Virus record (IMG/VR): IMGVR_UViG_3300003873_000059 | Location: 1 to 36,594 of that record | From: a virus | Length of the DNA stretch: 36,594 nucleotides | Reading direction: 5' to 3' (one strand) | Shown here: positions 1-8,673 of the stretch, piece by piece | Position numbering within the stretch: the first letter of the stretch is position 1 | Layout of the letters: every line of letters begins with the position of its first letter | Translations under genes and position numbers: made by a program | Notes under the pieces: model-generated | Seen by the model: the letters and a program-made list of their open reading frames with translations, nothing else | Told to the model about the DNA's origin: nothing | Databases searched by the model: none

Positions 1-881
1 GTCAACATAGTCAATAAATAATTACTTGTTGTGACACTCGGATTCACAGAAGCAGAATTAGATATTGCTACCTTGGCAAACATCTTTCTACCTGCTGGGT
101 GAATAGCACTATCAGATAATATCTTAAATGTGTCTGGTGATATACCAACCGTTATTTCATACGACAAGTCTTGATAATAGTAATTGTCCTCTATCTTCTT
201 ATTGGAAGAAATCTGCCCATCTGTTCCTTTCCATTTGCCAGTAGAAATTGCGGGCGCTACTTGGCTACTGATGAAGAACACATCAAGAGGATTTTCGATT
301 GATATTAGTTGCTCGCCGGATTGAAAAGTTTTGCTGGCCCCAACAATGGTCATTTGGTTACCGTAGAATTTTTCTACTGTTCCTCGATCCCCTGATGTTT
401 TACCTATAATGGTACTATCAACATACTTTTTGAGATTAGTCAAAGCTGTGCCATTTGAATCGACTATAACTAGATCTACCGGCTCATACCAACGGCCATC
501 AGAAACCCGAAGAATGTCTACTTTTGGATAATAGAAACTAATTTCTTGTCCGTAATAAGCACGAAATAGCCATCTGAACGATTCTTCTGTGCCTTTAGCA
601 ATATAGAATTTGCGTATCTGCTGAAATATCAATTCGACATCCGCAACAGAAGCCAGCGGCATAAAAGGAGCATATTTTTTCTGAAAACTGTCAAGATATA
701 AAGCAACACTATTGCTGATGTTTTCATCCACAATAAGCTTCGTTATAATATCATACGGCCCGTTGTTTGTCTCCAAATACTCCAAATAACCCAGCATAAA
801 ATCATAGAACTTTGGATTGTTCTCTAATATATGTGAAGGAATAAACCTATCTAGGAATATAGAAATCTTTGACGGAATCAT
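1..881 (-). CDS. Virion structural protein, C-terminus beyond left edge (partial)
   Basis: The frame is open from an ATG at 881 to the window edge (293 codons seen). The ATG overlaps the gp6 stop as ATGA, so the two are translationally coupled. The first 130 residues carry a pattern I know from large structural proteins of marine T4-like phages: an N-terminal 'PKFYDFMLGYLEYLE' stretch followed by 'IRKFYIAKGTEESFRWLFRA'. Position directly after gp25 and gp6 fits a baseplate-periphery or fibre-attachment protein. The exact role and total length cannot be read from this window. I see no gp7 or gp8 hallmark that I can name with confidence. Confidence 0.75.
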   Translation of the reverse strand, partial: MIPSKISIFLDRFIPSHILENNPKFYDFMLGYLEYLETNNGPYDIITKLIVDENISNSVALYLDSFQKKYAPFMPLASVADVELIFQQIRKFYIAKGTEESFRWLFRAYYGQEISFYYPKVDILRVSDGRWYEPVDLVIVDSNGTALTNLKKYVDSTIIGKTSGDRGTVEKFYGNQMTIVGASKTFQSGEQLISIENPLDVFFISSQVAPAISTGKWKGTDGQISSNKKIEDNYYYQDLSYEITVGISPDTFKILSDSAIHPAGRKMFAKVAISNSASVNPSVTTSNYLLTML

Positions 882-2632
882 ACAAGCACTGCCGTTGTGC
901 TAGTGGTTCCTAATTCTATGATGGAAGAACGATTTGAACGTAAATCATTAGAAACTGGAACAGCATTAAAAACTACACTATCACCAGCCACAATATTTGG
1001 TAAAAACCCCTTCAATGTAATAACTCCGGTTGTATAATCTACGCTATACTGTGAACCGCTATTATTTAGTGCGACACCATTAACAACATAAAAGATAGAG
1101 CCGTTTCCATCATCTTTCATTGATATAATCTCTGAGGATGGCGATACCCAGCTTTGAGTGGCTATCGTATTTGGTTTCAAAGCATTTCCAAAATCAAAAA
1201 TGACATCTGTACTATGAACCGTATCTGGAGTGTTACTCATAGACAACGAAATTGTGGTGGTGTTTGATTGAATAGCAATATGAGAAGCATCGATTGCCGC
1301 CAACAATTTAGAATAATTGATATTTTGATTCAGTAGACCGCTTGTTGTGGTAAAATAATTAGCAATAGCAGAATTCACAGCACTCTCAACCAGAATATGA
1401 GAATCTGTTGTTTTGTCTCGTAAGAAATCTACAATCGATGTAGTATTCACAGTCAAAATATCTGGTTGAATTATATTTACACCAGTGCCAACAATGGATA
1501 CACTTTTCAAATATGTCAAGATATTGGAACTGGCGGTCAAATCCAAAATATTAGAATAATTGGGAACAATCGAAATATAAACTTGACCGTATTGAGGAGG
1601 TACATTATTTTCCCCTCCCCATACATTGATTGATTTAATCCAAGGAAACTGATTTAGCAATAACGCTCGATAATCGGTAATAGTAACAGCGCGCTTTTGT
1701 GCGGCGTAAACCCCCGGCGCATTTATACGAATCGCTTCGACATTTTCCGCGTCTGTACCGCCTTTGGCAGCAACCTCGTTTGTAATAGAAAACAAATTGC
1801 TTGGATGACCCGCTATAGTCGATGAACTGATACTGAAACCTTTAGCTGAATTTGCTAACACCCCCTCAGAAATATTGTAGTCCACAATGATTTCATTATC
1901 AACCAATAACGCTTTACCAAGAACATTATCACCAAAACTTAGACGTAAATTATTATCCGTTGTTTCTTCAAGATAATAAATTGTAGAATTTGCCATCGAA
2001 CCACCAAAAGTAGCGGCCCTAGACCATAATACTGCTTGTGCGTCTGGAATTGTAGTATTTGTCTTGACGCGAACAGCAATAGAACTAATGTCAATTTTAG
2101 AATTTGGAAGAATGAACTCTGCTCGATGTGTTCCAGTATAAACAAATCTTTGCGTGATTTGAGTGCCTTGGCGAAGAACAGCGTTTGCCACATAGTTTGA
2201 ACCAATTTGATTGAACACTAAATCTGTCTGTGACCAAAACTCATGATTGACGTTATCGGTTGTAGTGCCCACAAAATTGATCTTAGCGTTCGATACAAAT
2301 GTAGAAGGTTGACCGGAAATGCTACTGATTGGCGTACTTAGATTCAATGAACCAATTGCCGGTAAAGCCTGCGCAGGGAAATATCCCAATTCTTTCGACA
2401 AAGAGACAATCGAATTTCTAATTTTAGCAGTATCAATAAATCTTTCAGCAAAAGCTAGATTGGCATATACCCCTTGATAATGTGTGACATATGCTAACAT
2501 ATCCAGAAGTGCTGAAATAGTGGAACCAGAAAAATCATAATCTACAAAATTAGGATTTGCTCGAAAGGTGTCGATTAGATTTTGCTTGATTTTAGCAAAG
2601 TCTAATTCTGCTACGGTGTTGGCTGCTGACAT
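878..2632 (-). CDS. 6: Baseplate wedge protein gp6 (baseplate J-like)
   Basis: 584 aa, somewhat shorter than T4 gp6 (660 aa). In T4, gp6 forms the continuous ring of the baseplate inner wedge, dimerising with gp25 and gp53 around the hub. The N-terminus has the conserved pattern of this family (residues ~20-60, 'DYDFSGSTISALLDMLAYVTHY' region; then 'NLAFAERFIDTAKIR', and 'LSKELGY' at about 80). The middle contains 'YAAQKRAVTITDYRALL', typical of the baseplate J/gp6 core. It starts at the stop of gp25 (base 2632 is shared) and ends overlapping the next gene. Identity follows from both sequence pattern and the 25-6 order. Confidence 0.92.
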   Translation of the reverse strand: MSAANTVAELDFAKIKQNLIDTFRANPNFVDYDFSGSTISALLDMLAYVTHYQGVYANLAFAERFIDTAKIRNSIVSLSKELGYFPAQALPAIGSLNLSTPISSISGQPSTFVSNAKINFVGTTTDNVNHEFWSQTDLVFNQIGSNYVANAVLRQGTQITQRFVYTGTHRAEFILPNSKIDISSIAVRVKTNTTIPDAQAVLWSRAATFGGSMANSTIYYLEETTDNNLRLSFGDNVLGKALLVDNEIIVDYNISEGVLANSAKGFSISSSTIAGHPSNLFSITNEVAAKGGTDAENVEAIRINAPGVYAAQKRAVTITDYRALLLNQFPWIKSINVWGGENNVPPQYGQVYISIVPNYSNILDLTASSNILTYLKSVSIVGTGVNIIQPDILTVNTTSIVDFLRDKTTDSHILVESAVNSAIANYFTTTSGLLNQNINYSKLLAAIDASHIAIQSNTTTISLSMSNTPDTVHSTDVIFDFGNALKPNTIATQSWVSPSSEIISMKDDGNGSIFYVVNGVALNNSGSQYSVDYTTGVITLKGFLPNIVAGDSVVFNAVPVSNDLRSNRSSIIELGTTSTTAVLV

Positions 2633-3012
2633 TATCTTTCCCTCTGTAAAATGATTGACATAGACATTGGCAGGCTGCTTCCGACAATTTCAAAATCTAT
2701 CTTGACATCGTAACTATTATTGGCATCAATAAAATTGATTCTCATATCTAGCAACAGCACTCTTGTCTCGTATGTGTTTATCAAATCTGTAATTCGTTCT
2801 TTGATTCTTCTAGTTGTGATTGGGGTGGCCGGTTCAAATAGCAAATCCAAAATATTTCCTCCTTCCCATGGTCGGAACGGAACTTCATAATAATTAGTCA
2901 AAACTAAACTTTTGATTGAATTTTTTATATCTGGCGCGTCAAATAGTCTCGTCAAATCCCCAGTTTTTGGATGAGCGACGAAATTTGGATTGAGATCAAT
3001 ATATTTTGCCAT
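2632..3012 (-). CDS. 25: Baseplate wedge protein gp25
   Basis: 126 aa, close to T4 gp25 (132 aa). gp25-like proteins start sheath polymerisation and bind the gp6 ring. The family signature is present: a basic 'DLTRLFDAPDIKNSIKSLVLTN' start, then 'PFRPWEGGNILDLLFEP' around residues 45-62, and 'RIKERITDLINTYETRV' around 69-85. It is the first gene after a CTAAATA late promoter only 4 nt from the ATG, and there is no ribosome-binding site between them. Confidence 0.95.
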   Translation of the reverse strand: MAKYIDLNPNFVAHPKTGDLTRLFDAPDIKNSIKSLVLTNYYEVPFRPWEGGNILDLLFEPATPITTRRIKERITDLINTYETRVLLLDMRINFIDANNSYDVKIDFEIVGSSLPMSMSIILQRER

Positions 3013-3016
3013 ATAG

Positions 3017-3023
3017 TATTTAG
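3017..3023 (-). promoter_or_regulatory. Late promoter box CTAAATA for gene 25
   Basis: CTAAATA on the minus strand ends 4 nt before the gene 25 ATG (3012). It resembles the T4 late consensus TATAAATA, and the same box precedes four other late genes here at 5-6 nt. Transcription would start at or next to the ATG. Confidence 0.7.
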
Positions 3024-3024
3024 T

Positions 3025-3315
3025 TCATCCCGAGAAAACATTAGAACTTCCAGTAGCACAGCTAGAACCACAAGCTACTGGATCGCCAATTCTAGCCAAT
3101 TGTAAACTATTTACGAATACTGTTGAACTGCCACTAGCCAAAGTTGAATCGTGGGTTTCAGGAATATCTGGACAAGTATGCGCGCCCCAATGATCAGACT
3201 GTCTATGTACAGGAATCGAATTTACATTGACATTAGGACTTCCTTGATCATTTGGTCTAGGCGGCCAGCAACCGTGGCCTGTGCCTATGTCGCCTTTTCT
3301 ATGAACTGCCGGCAT
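3025..3315 (-). CDS. 5.4: PAAR-repeat spike tip protein
   Basis: 96 aa, like T4 gp5.4. PAAR proteins form the sharp metal-stapled cone at the end of the central spike. Visible features are an N-terminal 'MPAVHRKGD..TGHGC', several small Gly/Ser/Pro turns, 'VNVNSIPVHRQSDHWG' and 'VFVNSLQLARIGDPVACGSSC', which are standard PAAR motifs with His/Cys candidates for metal binding. The ATG overlaps the stop of the gp5-like spike (TAATG), consistent with tip and spike being made together. Confidence 0.93.
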   Translation of the reverse strand: MPAVHRKGDIGTGHGCWPPRPNDQGSPNVNVNSIPVHRQSDHWGAHTCPDIPETHDSTLASGSSTVFVNSLQLARIGDPVACGSSCATGSSNVFSG

Positions 3316-4232
3316 TATGGATTCAAGTCTATACGTGTGCCGATCATGGTTATATTACCATCAGCAGTCAAATTATAATTACCCTTTACGTGAGTGGTTA
3401 GATTTTTGTCTACCAGTAAATTACAATTTCCATTTATTGTCACATTAACGTCGCCCATAACATGAACGAAATCCGACCCAGCTACAATTTCGTAGTTGTC
3501 CTTGACGACTTTAGTTACTTTTGAACCATCTGGATGGATTTCTTCAAATGTACCTGTTCTATGATACCGATGAAGACGCTCCGCACCGGGCGTATCGTCA
3601 ACCTCCGTAATATGCCCGGATTCTGATTCATTTACCCGATTGAATGGATACTTGGCATTATATGCTGTAGTTAACTCGTTCCATGTTGCTCCAGTGGAAG
3701 TCGGAACATTTTTATCTTCTGTATCCCGTTTCTTCTTGACAATGGTCTGATTGATATTTTGATTTCTAGCTAGTCTGTTTGTGTCCGGCTCTTTGATAAA
3801 ATTGGTTCTTGGAAATAACTCACCTTGTGAACCAACAGTGTGTGGTCGATTCGCTGCGGGAATAGTAGCTGCCGTATCATTGAATCCATCATTGATAGGA
3901 GCAGTCTGAGATATACCAGGCAATGTATATGTATAAATCAAATTTTGGCATGCTCTACCGTCACGAGAGAAACCACCAACCCACGTTCCTTCTACTGGGC
4001 CAATTGGAGTGTCACCGATTCCATTCATTGATGCGCTAGTGATTGGCATGCCTGGATACGCCCAAGGCAACGATAGGACAGGGATTCCTTCGCCGGTTTT
4101 ACTATCCTCTACCAATTTGCTTGAATGTAGTCCAGCTATTCTAACACGAACTCTACCCAATTTTAAAGGGTCATTTCTATCTTCGACTACGCCAACCCAG
4201 CCAAATAACTTTGTTCCTAGAAATGGTGTCAT
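3315..4232 (-). CDS. 5: gp5/VgrG-like central spike without lysozyme domain
   Basis: 305 aa against 575 in T4 gp5. Residues ~8-115 look like the gp5 OB-fold domain ('GWVGVVEDRNDPLKLGRVRVRI', 'WAYPGMP', 'GTWVGGFSRDG'). Residues ~240-305 are a short-repeat beta-helix ('VNVTINGNCNL', 'LTTHVKGNYNLTADGN') like the T4 needle. Between them is a polar linker; the lysozyme domain that T4 carries between OB-fold and needle is absent. It overlaps both the hub gene (ATGA) and the PAAR gene. Cell-wall digestion must be supplied by another protein or not at all. Confidence 0.9.
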   Translation of the reverse strand: MTPFLGTKLFGWVGVVEDRNDPLKLGRVRVRIAGLHSSKLVEDSKTGEGIPVLSLPWAYPGMPITSASMNGIGDTPIGPVEGTWVGGFSRDGRACQNLIYTYTLPGISQTAPINDGFNDTAATIPAANRPHTVGSQGELFPRTNFIKEPDTNRLARNQNINQTIVKKKRDTEDKNVPTSTGATWNELTTAYNAKYPFNRVNESESGHITEVDDTPGAERLHRYHRTGTFEEIHPDGSKVTKVVKDNYEIVAGSDFVHVMGDVNVTINGNCNLLVDKNLTTHVKGNYNLTADGNITMIGTRIDLNP

Positions 4233-5509
4233 ATCTTTCTCTGTGACCCTTTAGCCAAATTCATCGTCTGATAATAATGATTCATCGAAAAGTCGTGTCG
4301 AATTTTAGTTGCCAAGTATTTTCCTGACAATTGAGCATATTTTTCTGTTGTGCTGTCTGGCTTCTTTCTTGGCGAAGGTATTTTACAGTCAAGAATTGAA
4401 CCTAATTTGAATCTTGTATTACCAGCTACCGTGACCACAAGATTATAGTTTTTCATTTCTTGTAGAAGGATTTGTCGTTCTTGTTTCCACTTTCGATCTG
4501 TTGAAAGATCATTGCTAAATTGATATTCTGCGGGTAACAATATCGTCGATTCCTTTGATGATTGTTTTCTATGCGTACTTATAGAATACGCACGTTTTCC
4601 GTCTGGATGGGACATAGCGTTAAAAACTTGAGAATAATCAACCATAGACGTTGTGAGTGTTTTGTGTATAATATCATGATATACATAGCGATTACTAAAC
4701 AGGCCGTTCATTGTATTGTCAAGATTGTCTGAAAACTTTTCTATATGAAAATCAATCACTTGATTTTCTGGTGTCTGAACATGTAGCGACTTCGTTGGCT
4801 TTATTGGGTCAAAAGATAGCACTCGAAGTGTGTCAGAATCATGAAGTTTGTCTTCCAACAATCTCGAAATTGGAATAAATTTGAACCCCGTCGTATCCTC
4901 ATAGAATAAATATGTGGATGCTTTGTTTTCTACACTTGATGCTGGGTCAACTATATCCGTTTCCGAAAGATGATTAAACAATTGAAACGGCGTCCAATTT
5001 GAGCAAACAATATTTCTAGGGAATCTTGTTTTATCAACAATCAGTTCAGTATTTGGCACGGCAAGCATTTTCTGACAGACATCAGAAACAATATCAGATG
5101 AAAGCATTGGCGTTTTTTCTGAGCCAAACGATCGATTCAATCTATGTTTTTGATTTGATTCAAAAAACGGGCTGATAAAATCAATTGTGTATGTAACCAT
5201 GCTATTGTTTTTGTCTATGACATAATTTGATATTTTGGTGACTCTAAATGTCTTTTTGAATGTTCTCTTGGCCGAAGTCTTACTTGTTGTGAACTCAAAC
5301 AGAATTGATTCTTCGCCAACAATAGGTACAATCTCTGGAAGATTAAAAGTTTCGGCCATTGTTATATGACCAGACATAGAATTAGCGAAAATATCCTCAT
5401 AGATAGACGCCGTGGTGAACAGTCTTGATATGTCAACCGTTTGCCCGCCGTCTGATGTTAGCTTGACTCCAACAACTTTTATACCACCCTGATATAGAAC
5501 GTCAGTCAT
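4229..5509 (-). CDS. 27: Baseplate hub protein, gp27-like
   Basis: 426 aa (T4 gp27: 391 aa). gp27 trimers form the cylinder that carries the gp5 spike and plugs the tail tube. The order gp53 - this gene - gp5 - PAAR, with ATGA overlaps on both sides, is the order in many marine T4-like phages. The sequence shows 'FANSMSGHITMAETFNLPEI' near residue 45 and 'YTIDFISPFFE' near 105, typical of tail-hub folds of the gp27/VgrG type. I do not see individual catalytic residues and expect none. Confidence 0.82.
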   Translation of the reverse strand: MTDVLYQGGIKVVGVKLTSDGGQTVDISRLFTTASIYEDIFANSMSGHITMAETFNLPEIVPIVGEESILFEFTTSKTSAKRTFKKTFRVTKISNYVIDKNNSMVTYTIDFISPFFESNQKHRLNRSFGSEKTPMLSSDIVSDVCQKMLAVPNTELIVDKTRFPRNIVCSNWTPFQLFNHLSETDIVDPASSVENKASTYLFYEDTTGFKFIPISRLLEDKLHDSDTLRVLSFDPIKPTKSLHVQTPENQVIDFHIEKFSDNLDNTMNGLFSNRYVYHDIIHKTLTTSMVDYSQVFNAMSHPDGKRAYSISTHRKQSSKESTILLPAEYQFSNDLSTDRKWKQERQILLQEMKNYNLVVTVAGNTRFKLGSILDCKIPSPRKKPDSTTEKYAQLSGKYLATKIRHDFSMNHYYQTMNLAKGSQRKI

Positions 5510-6000
5510 TTAAGAACTGTTCTCATTTCAGAAGTTACTCGATCGATATATTCTTTCCGAAGCATTCTAACCGACCGTTTCGTTTCGTTTCTGTCAATTT
5601 CATATTGTTTATTTGACACGCTGACGGCAGTGGCTACATTTGGATAAGGGAAACTATAGACGTTTCCGTTGTAGATATAATGATGTGTGCCATCTGGAGC
5701 GTTCGGTACATTACCAACTCCGGGATAGGTTTTGGTGATATATCTATCAAGCTCTGACGTACTCATAACCCAATCAAAGAACGGGTCTATAATATCATTC
5801 ATCAGCATAATAATCCAATGTAGTTCTGCATCACCATATGCGTCATAAGCAACATCTTCCATCTTTTCGCCGTCTTTCACATTATACAAATAGAAGAAAT
5901 CTGTGCTGTTTTTGATATTGTCTGGTATATACGCTCTGCGAGTAATATCTACAGTCGTTGTGTTGTTTAATGTTAGTTTTGGGAACATATCGAAGAACAT
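5506..6000 (-). CDS. 53: Baseplate wedge protein gp53
   Basis: 164 aa (T4 gp53: 196 aa). gp53 clamps adjacent wedges in the inner baseplate. The family signature is clear: an N-terminal 'MFPKL', 'DFFYLYNVKDGEKMEDVAYDAYGD' at about residues 35-58, then 'ELHWIIMLMNDIIDPFFDW', a LysM-like start and hydrophobic helix shared with T4 gp53. It starts as TAATG on the gp48 stop and ends overlapping the hub gene, so it is part of one late operon. Confidence 0.94.
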   Translation of the reverse strand: MFFDMFPKLTLNNTTTVDITRRAYIPDNIKNSTDFFYLYNVKDGEKMEDVAYDAYGDAELHWIIMLMNDIIDPFFDWVMSTSELDRYITKTYPGVGNVPNAPDGTHHYIYNGNVYSFPYPNVATAVSVSNKQYEIDRNETKRSVRMLRKEYIDRVTSEMRTVLK

Positions 6001-6794
6001 TAGTACCCGTAACTCCCAGCACTTAGATTATCGAAATCGGCCGAAGTCACAATCTGTGATTCCTTGAAAGTCAAATCTAATTTGATGTTGGTTGGCGCCC
6101 CGCCAGTGTAATTTGATACCACTTGATTGGGTAAAAAATCTACATTTACGGCAGTCAAAAACGAAGGATGAAATTGCTGAACTTCTACACCACCTCTTTG
6201 AGCATATATCGTCCATCTAGGTGGATAGATTAAAGTTGTAGTTCCGCCGCCCGGATGAGCATATTTCTTGAAGGTGGTTATAATGTTTCTGGCCTTGTTC
6301 GATTCCTGTTTCGATTTCGGAGCAAAGGTGAACGAAAATGAAAATTCACGAAATCCGACGCCTTTGAAAAACATATCTTTCATAGGATTTTGAATAAATC
6401 CATGTGCTTTGTTGTACATAGCCTTTGGTGTACCACCAAGCAAAACATCTTGTGCTATATCAATTCCAGCCTTTTTTAGTGCGTCTGTGGTTTTGGAAAA
6501 CCCATTAGCATTTAGAACACCTTTGGCGTCACTCAGAAGTCTAGCAATAAGACCAGTGTCTTCTGCGTCCCATTCAATTTGTGAATTGGAATTACTCATT
6601 TCTGGATGATATAGAGAAATCGTCGTCTGTTTCTTCTCGTGTCGAACTTTGTTAGCTATCTGAGTCGAATTTCCAGTTTGACTTGGCTTGTTGTCTGTTC
6701 CCCCAGCAACAACCATTGGAGAAAATTGAACAAAAGTATTGCCGTCTAGGTCGATTGGATATGTTAATGATTCTTGTCGATGTATTGTTGCCAT
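6000..6794 (-). CDS. 48: Tail tube cap / baseplate protein gp48
   Basis: 264 aa (T4 gp48: 364 aa). gp48 sits above the hub as the first ring of the tail tube. The C-terminal half ('FREFSFSFTFAPKS', 'KYAHPGGGTTTLIYPPRWTI', 'HPSFLTAVNVDFLPN', 'KLDLTFKE') has the alternating beta pattern of tail-tube-fold proteins and matches the gp48 type of marine T4-like phages rather than gp54, which is encoded at 7784-8665. A CTAAATA late box lies 5 nt before the ATG, overlapping the gp4 stop codon. Confidence 0.82.
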   Translation of the reverse strand: MATIHRQESLTYPIDLDGNTFVQFSPMVVAGGTDNKPSQTGNSTQIANKVRHEKKQTTISLYHPEMSNSNSQIEWDAEDTGLIARLLSDAKGVLNANGFSKTTDALKKAGIDIAQDVLLGGTPKAMYNKAHGFIQNPMKDMFFKGVGFREFSFSFTFAPKSKQESNKARNIITTFKKYAHPGGGTTTLIYPPRWTIYAQRGGVEVQQFHPSFLTAVNVDFLPNQVVSNYTGGAPTNIKLDLTFKESQIVTSADFDNLSAGSYGY

Positions 6795-6798
6795 ACTA

Positions 6799-7251
6799 TT
6801 ATTTAGCTATGCCCAAATCTTTTTCAGTCATAATTTTGAACTCCCATCCTCTTGAATCCGCGTAAATTTTTGCTGCTTTCCATTTTGACTGATTCACCGC
6901 ATAAGTTCTACACTCTTTCAAATATCTGCGCTGATTTTTCTTCTGTCTTGGAGGCTTCGTCTCTTTGTTTGGTTTCACTTCGATGATTATTTGTCGGATA
7001 TTATCGTTCTTATCTTTCAATTCAATAAAAAAATCAAGAAAATACCGATGTACTCTACCATCTATCGGTGAACGATACGGTACAATTACTTCTTCTGATG
7101 CCACACGAATTATGGATGGGTGACGATCCGCCCACTTTGCAAACTTTAATTCCCAAGAACTTCTATATTTTATCTTTCCACCACCAAGACCATTTTTAGT
7201 AATTATCCACTTCTCTGGGTGGGTTGGTGTGAAAAATCCAGAATATGCCAT
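6799..7251 (-). CDS. 4: Head completion nuclease gp4
   Basis: 150 aa, the same length as T4 gp4. The protein finishes the packaged head before tail joining and belongs to a PD-(D/E)xK-type nuclease family. Matching landmarks are the 'MAYSG' start, 'KIKYRSSWELKFAKWAD' (E and K of the first helix), 'YFLDFFIEL' (acidic core strand), 'IIIEVKPNKETKPP' (E-x-K core motif), and 'NQSKWKAAKIYADSRGWEFKIMTE' at the end. It is transcribed from a CTAAATA box 6 nt upstream of the ATG, divergent from the plus-strand tail genes. Confidence 0.95.
   Translation of the reverse strand: MAYSGFFTPTHPEKWIITKNGLGGGKIKYRSSWELKFAKWADRHPSIIRVASEEVIVPYRSPIDGRVHRYFLDFFIELKDKNDNIRQIIIEVKPNKETKPPRQKKNQRRYLKECRTYAVNQSKWKAAKIYADSRGWEFKIMTEKDLGIAK
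6800..6806 (-). promoter_or_regulatory. Late promoter box CTAAATA for gene 48
   Basis: The box overlaps the TAA stop of gene 4 and ends 5 nt before the gene 48 ATG at 6794. No AGGAG-type site lies between. Confidence 0.7.
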
Positions 7252-7257
7252 GATGAT

Positions 7258-7264
7258 TATTTAG
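7258..7264 (-). promoter_or_regulatory. Late promoter box CTAAATA for gene 4
   Basis: Ends 6 nt before the gene 4 ATG (7251). It forms a divergent pair with the plus-strand box at 7273-7279, only 8 bp away. Confidence 0.7.
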
Positions 7265-7272
7265 CTTGACTA

Positions 7273-7279
7273 CTAAATA
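7273..7279 (+). promoter_or_regulatory. Late promoter box CTAAATA for plus-strand tail operon
   Basis: Ends 5 nt before the ATG at 7285 and has no Shine-Dalgarno after it. The divergent box for gene 4 is at 7258-7264. Confidence 0.7.
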
Positions 7280-7284
7280 ATAAC

Positions 7285-7773
7285 ATGGGATTACTTTCGA
7301 AAATTAAGATGTCTGGATCGAATATACTGGCCAAAACACGGCAGTCTATTCTTTGGTTAAAGTTGAAATTGAATAAATCTGGATTCAAGAAAGTTACGCG
7401 TCCAGAGTCTGGAAAATTATATTTGTCGATTTACGACGCAAAATACAAGGACACTCTTCCAATTTGGGATGCCGCGCCATTAACAATTTTTTGGTCGAGA
7501 GATAAGCAACATTTGATGGGCTGTAATTTTCACTACCTAGACCCAGCCACCAGAGCTCGATTATTATCTGCCTTATTAAAAGCATCGGGAAAGAGAAAAT
7601 ATCCACAAATCGCTGCGGCCACTCTATCAGCATTGGCGAAACAAAAAAGATTCAAGCCAGCGGTGAAAATGTATTTGTTTTCTCATTTTAGAAGTAATTT
7701 ACTAGAAATTCCAAAAGAAGAGTGGGAAAATATAATTTATCTACCACTTGCTAAGTTTCATCGAAACAAATAG
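7285..7773 (+). CDS. Conserved phage protein, possibly gp2-like DNA end protector
   Basis: 162 aa, first gene of the plus-strand late operon. The basic N-terminus (residues 1-45) is followed by 'LYLSIYDAKYKDTLPIWDAAPLTIF' and 'LMGCNFHYLDPATRARLLSAL' (about 48-95). This pattern recurs in proteins beside head and tail completion genes of T4-like phages, some of which are annotated as DNA end protectors. The head-completion neighbour gp4, divergent across 33 bp, supports a late morphogenetic role. The functional label comes from memory of such annotations and is not shown by a motif here. Confidence 0.5.
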   Translation: MGLLSKIKMSGSNILAKTRQSILWLKLKLNKSGFKKVTRPESGKLYLSIYDAKYKDTLPIWDAAPLTIFWSRDKQHLMGCNFHYLDPATRARLLSALLKASGKRKYPQIAAATLSALAKQKRFKPAVKMYLFSHFRSNLLEIPKEEWENIIYLPLAKFHRNK

Positions 7774-7783
7774 AGGACATTAA

Positions 7784-8665
7784 ATGGCAATTTTTGACAC
7801 ACTTTCAAACACTAATTCTATTCTTGGCAATACGCAGAGCGCAACGAAATCGCTTAGTTCAATCGTCACTGGAATTGGTGGAATAAATTCTATTTCATCT
7901 GCTGTCTCTAAATTGGGGTCAGCGAGCAATGTAATTTCTTCTGTCAATGCCCTTGGATTAGATATTCCCGGACTTGGCATGGTTTCAAAAATATCTCGTG
8001 GTCTAGGAAATCTTCATGGCTCTATCACATCAGCAAAGGCGATAGCCGCAACTATTCCCGGATTTGGTGCTGCTACTGCCGCATTGGGCAAAGCATTGCC
8101 TGCGATGCCTTCATTATTTGGCTCTTCTACACCAGCATCTACACATGATCGACATGATTTTTTCAGAAAGAATATAGGATTTGCCAAGCCGACAAAATAT
8201 AGAGTAAATATGTCTTTGAATATGCCGGGTAATATTCCAGCGTTTGACCGATATGTAGAAGATACTAATTTTAGTTGTACGTCAGCATCTCTACCCGGCG
8301 AATCAGTAGCGACATTTGATGTTCGAAGAGGCAAGCCAATCCAGACCAAACTACCATATGATTTGATCTACTCTGAACTCAGATTGATTTTTAGAGTGTC
8401 TCATGATCACAAAGAAAGAACACTATTTGAAGCATGGCATAATTACATATACGACAAGACGACGAACAGTTTTCGATATCCGGAACAATATTATGGGACT
8501 ATAGATATAACACAACTTTCCAATGATATGAAGAAGATCAAGACTGTTCGTTGTTACGAAGCGTATCCAACTACATTATCCGCTATTGCTCTAGCATACG
8601 ATGCTGATAATGTAGTGGAAACTTTCGATGTTCTGTTCGCATATACTAGCTGGGAATCAATTTAG
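7784..8665 (+). CDS. 54: Baseplate tail tube initiator gp54
   Basis: 293 aa (T4 gp54: 320 aa). gp54 starts polymerisation of the gp19 tube on the baseplate. Residues ~1-125 are a low-complexity Ser/Gly/Ala-rich extension. Residues ~130-293 have the tail-tube fold pattern: 'FSCTSASLPGESV', 'GKPIQTKLPYDLIYSELRLIFRV', 'FEAWHNYIYD', 'RYPEQYYGTIDITQL', 'CYEAYPTTLSAIALAYDADNVVETFDVLFAYTSWE'-type ending. It has its own ribosome site (AGAGGA), unlike the first gene of the operon. Confidence 0.85.
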   Translation: MAIFDTLSNTNSILGNTQSATKSLSSIVTGIGGINSISSAVSKLGSASNVISSVNALGLDIPGLGMVSKISRGLGNLHGSITSAKAIAATIPGFGAATAALGKALPAMPSLFGSSTPASTHDRHDFFRKNIGFAKPTKYRVNMSLNMPGNIPAFDRYVEDTNFSCTSASLPGESVATFDVRRGKPIQTKLPYDLIYSELRLIFRVSHDHKERTLFEAWHNYIYDKTTNSFRYPEQYYGTIDITQLSNDMKKIKTVRCYEAYPTTLSAIALAYDADNVVETFDVLFAYTSWESI

Positions 8666-8673
8666 GAGATTTA

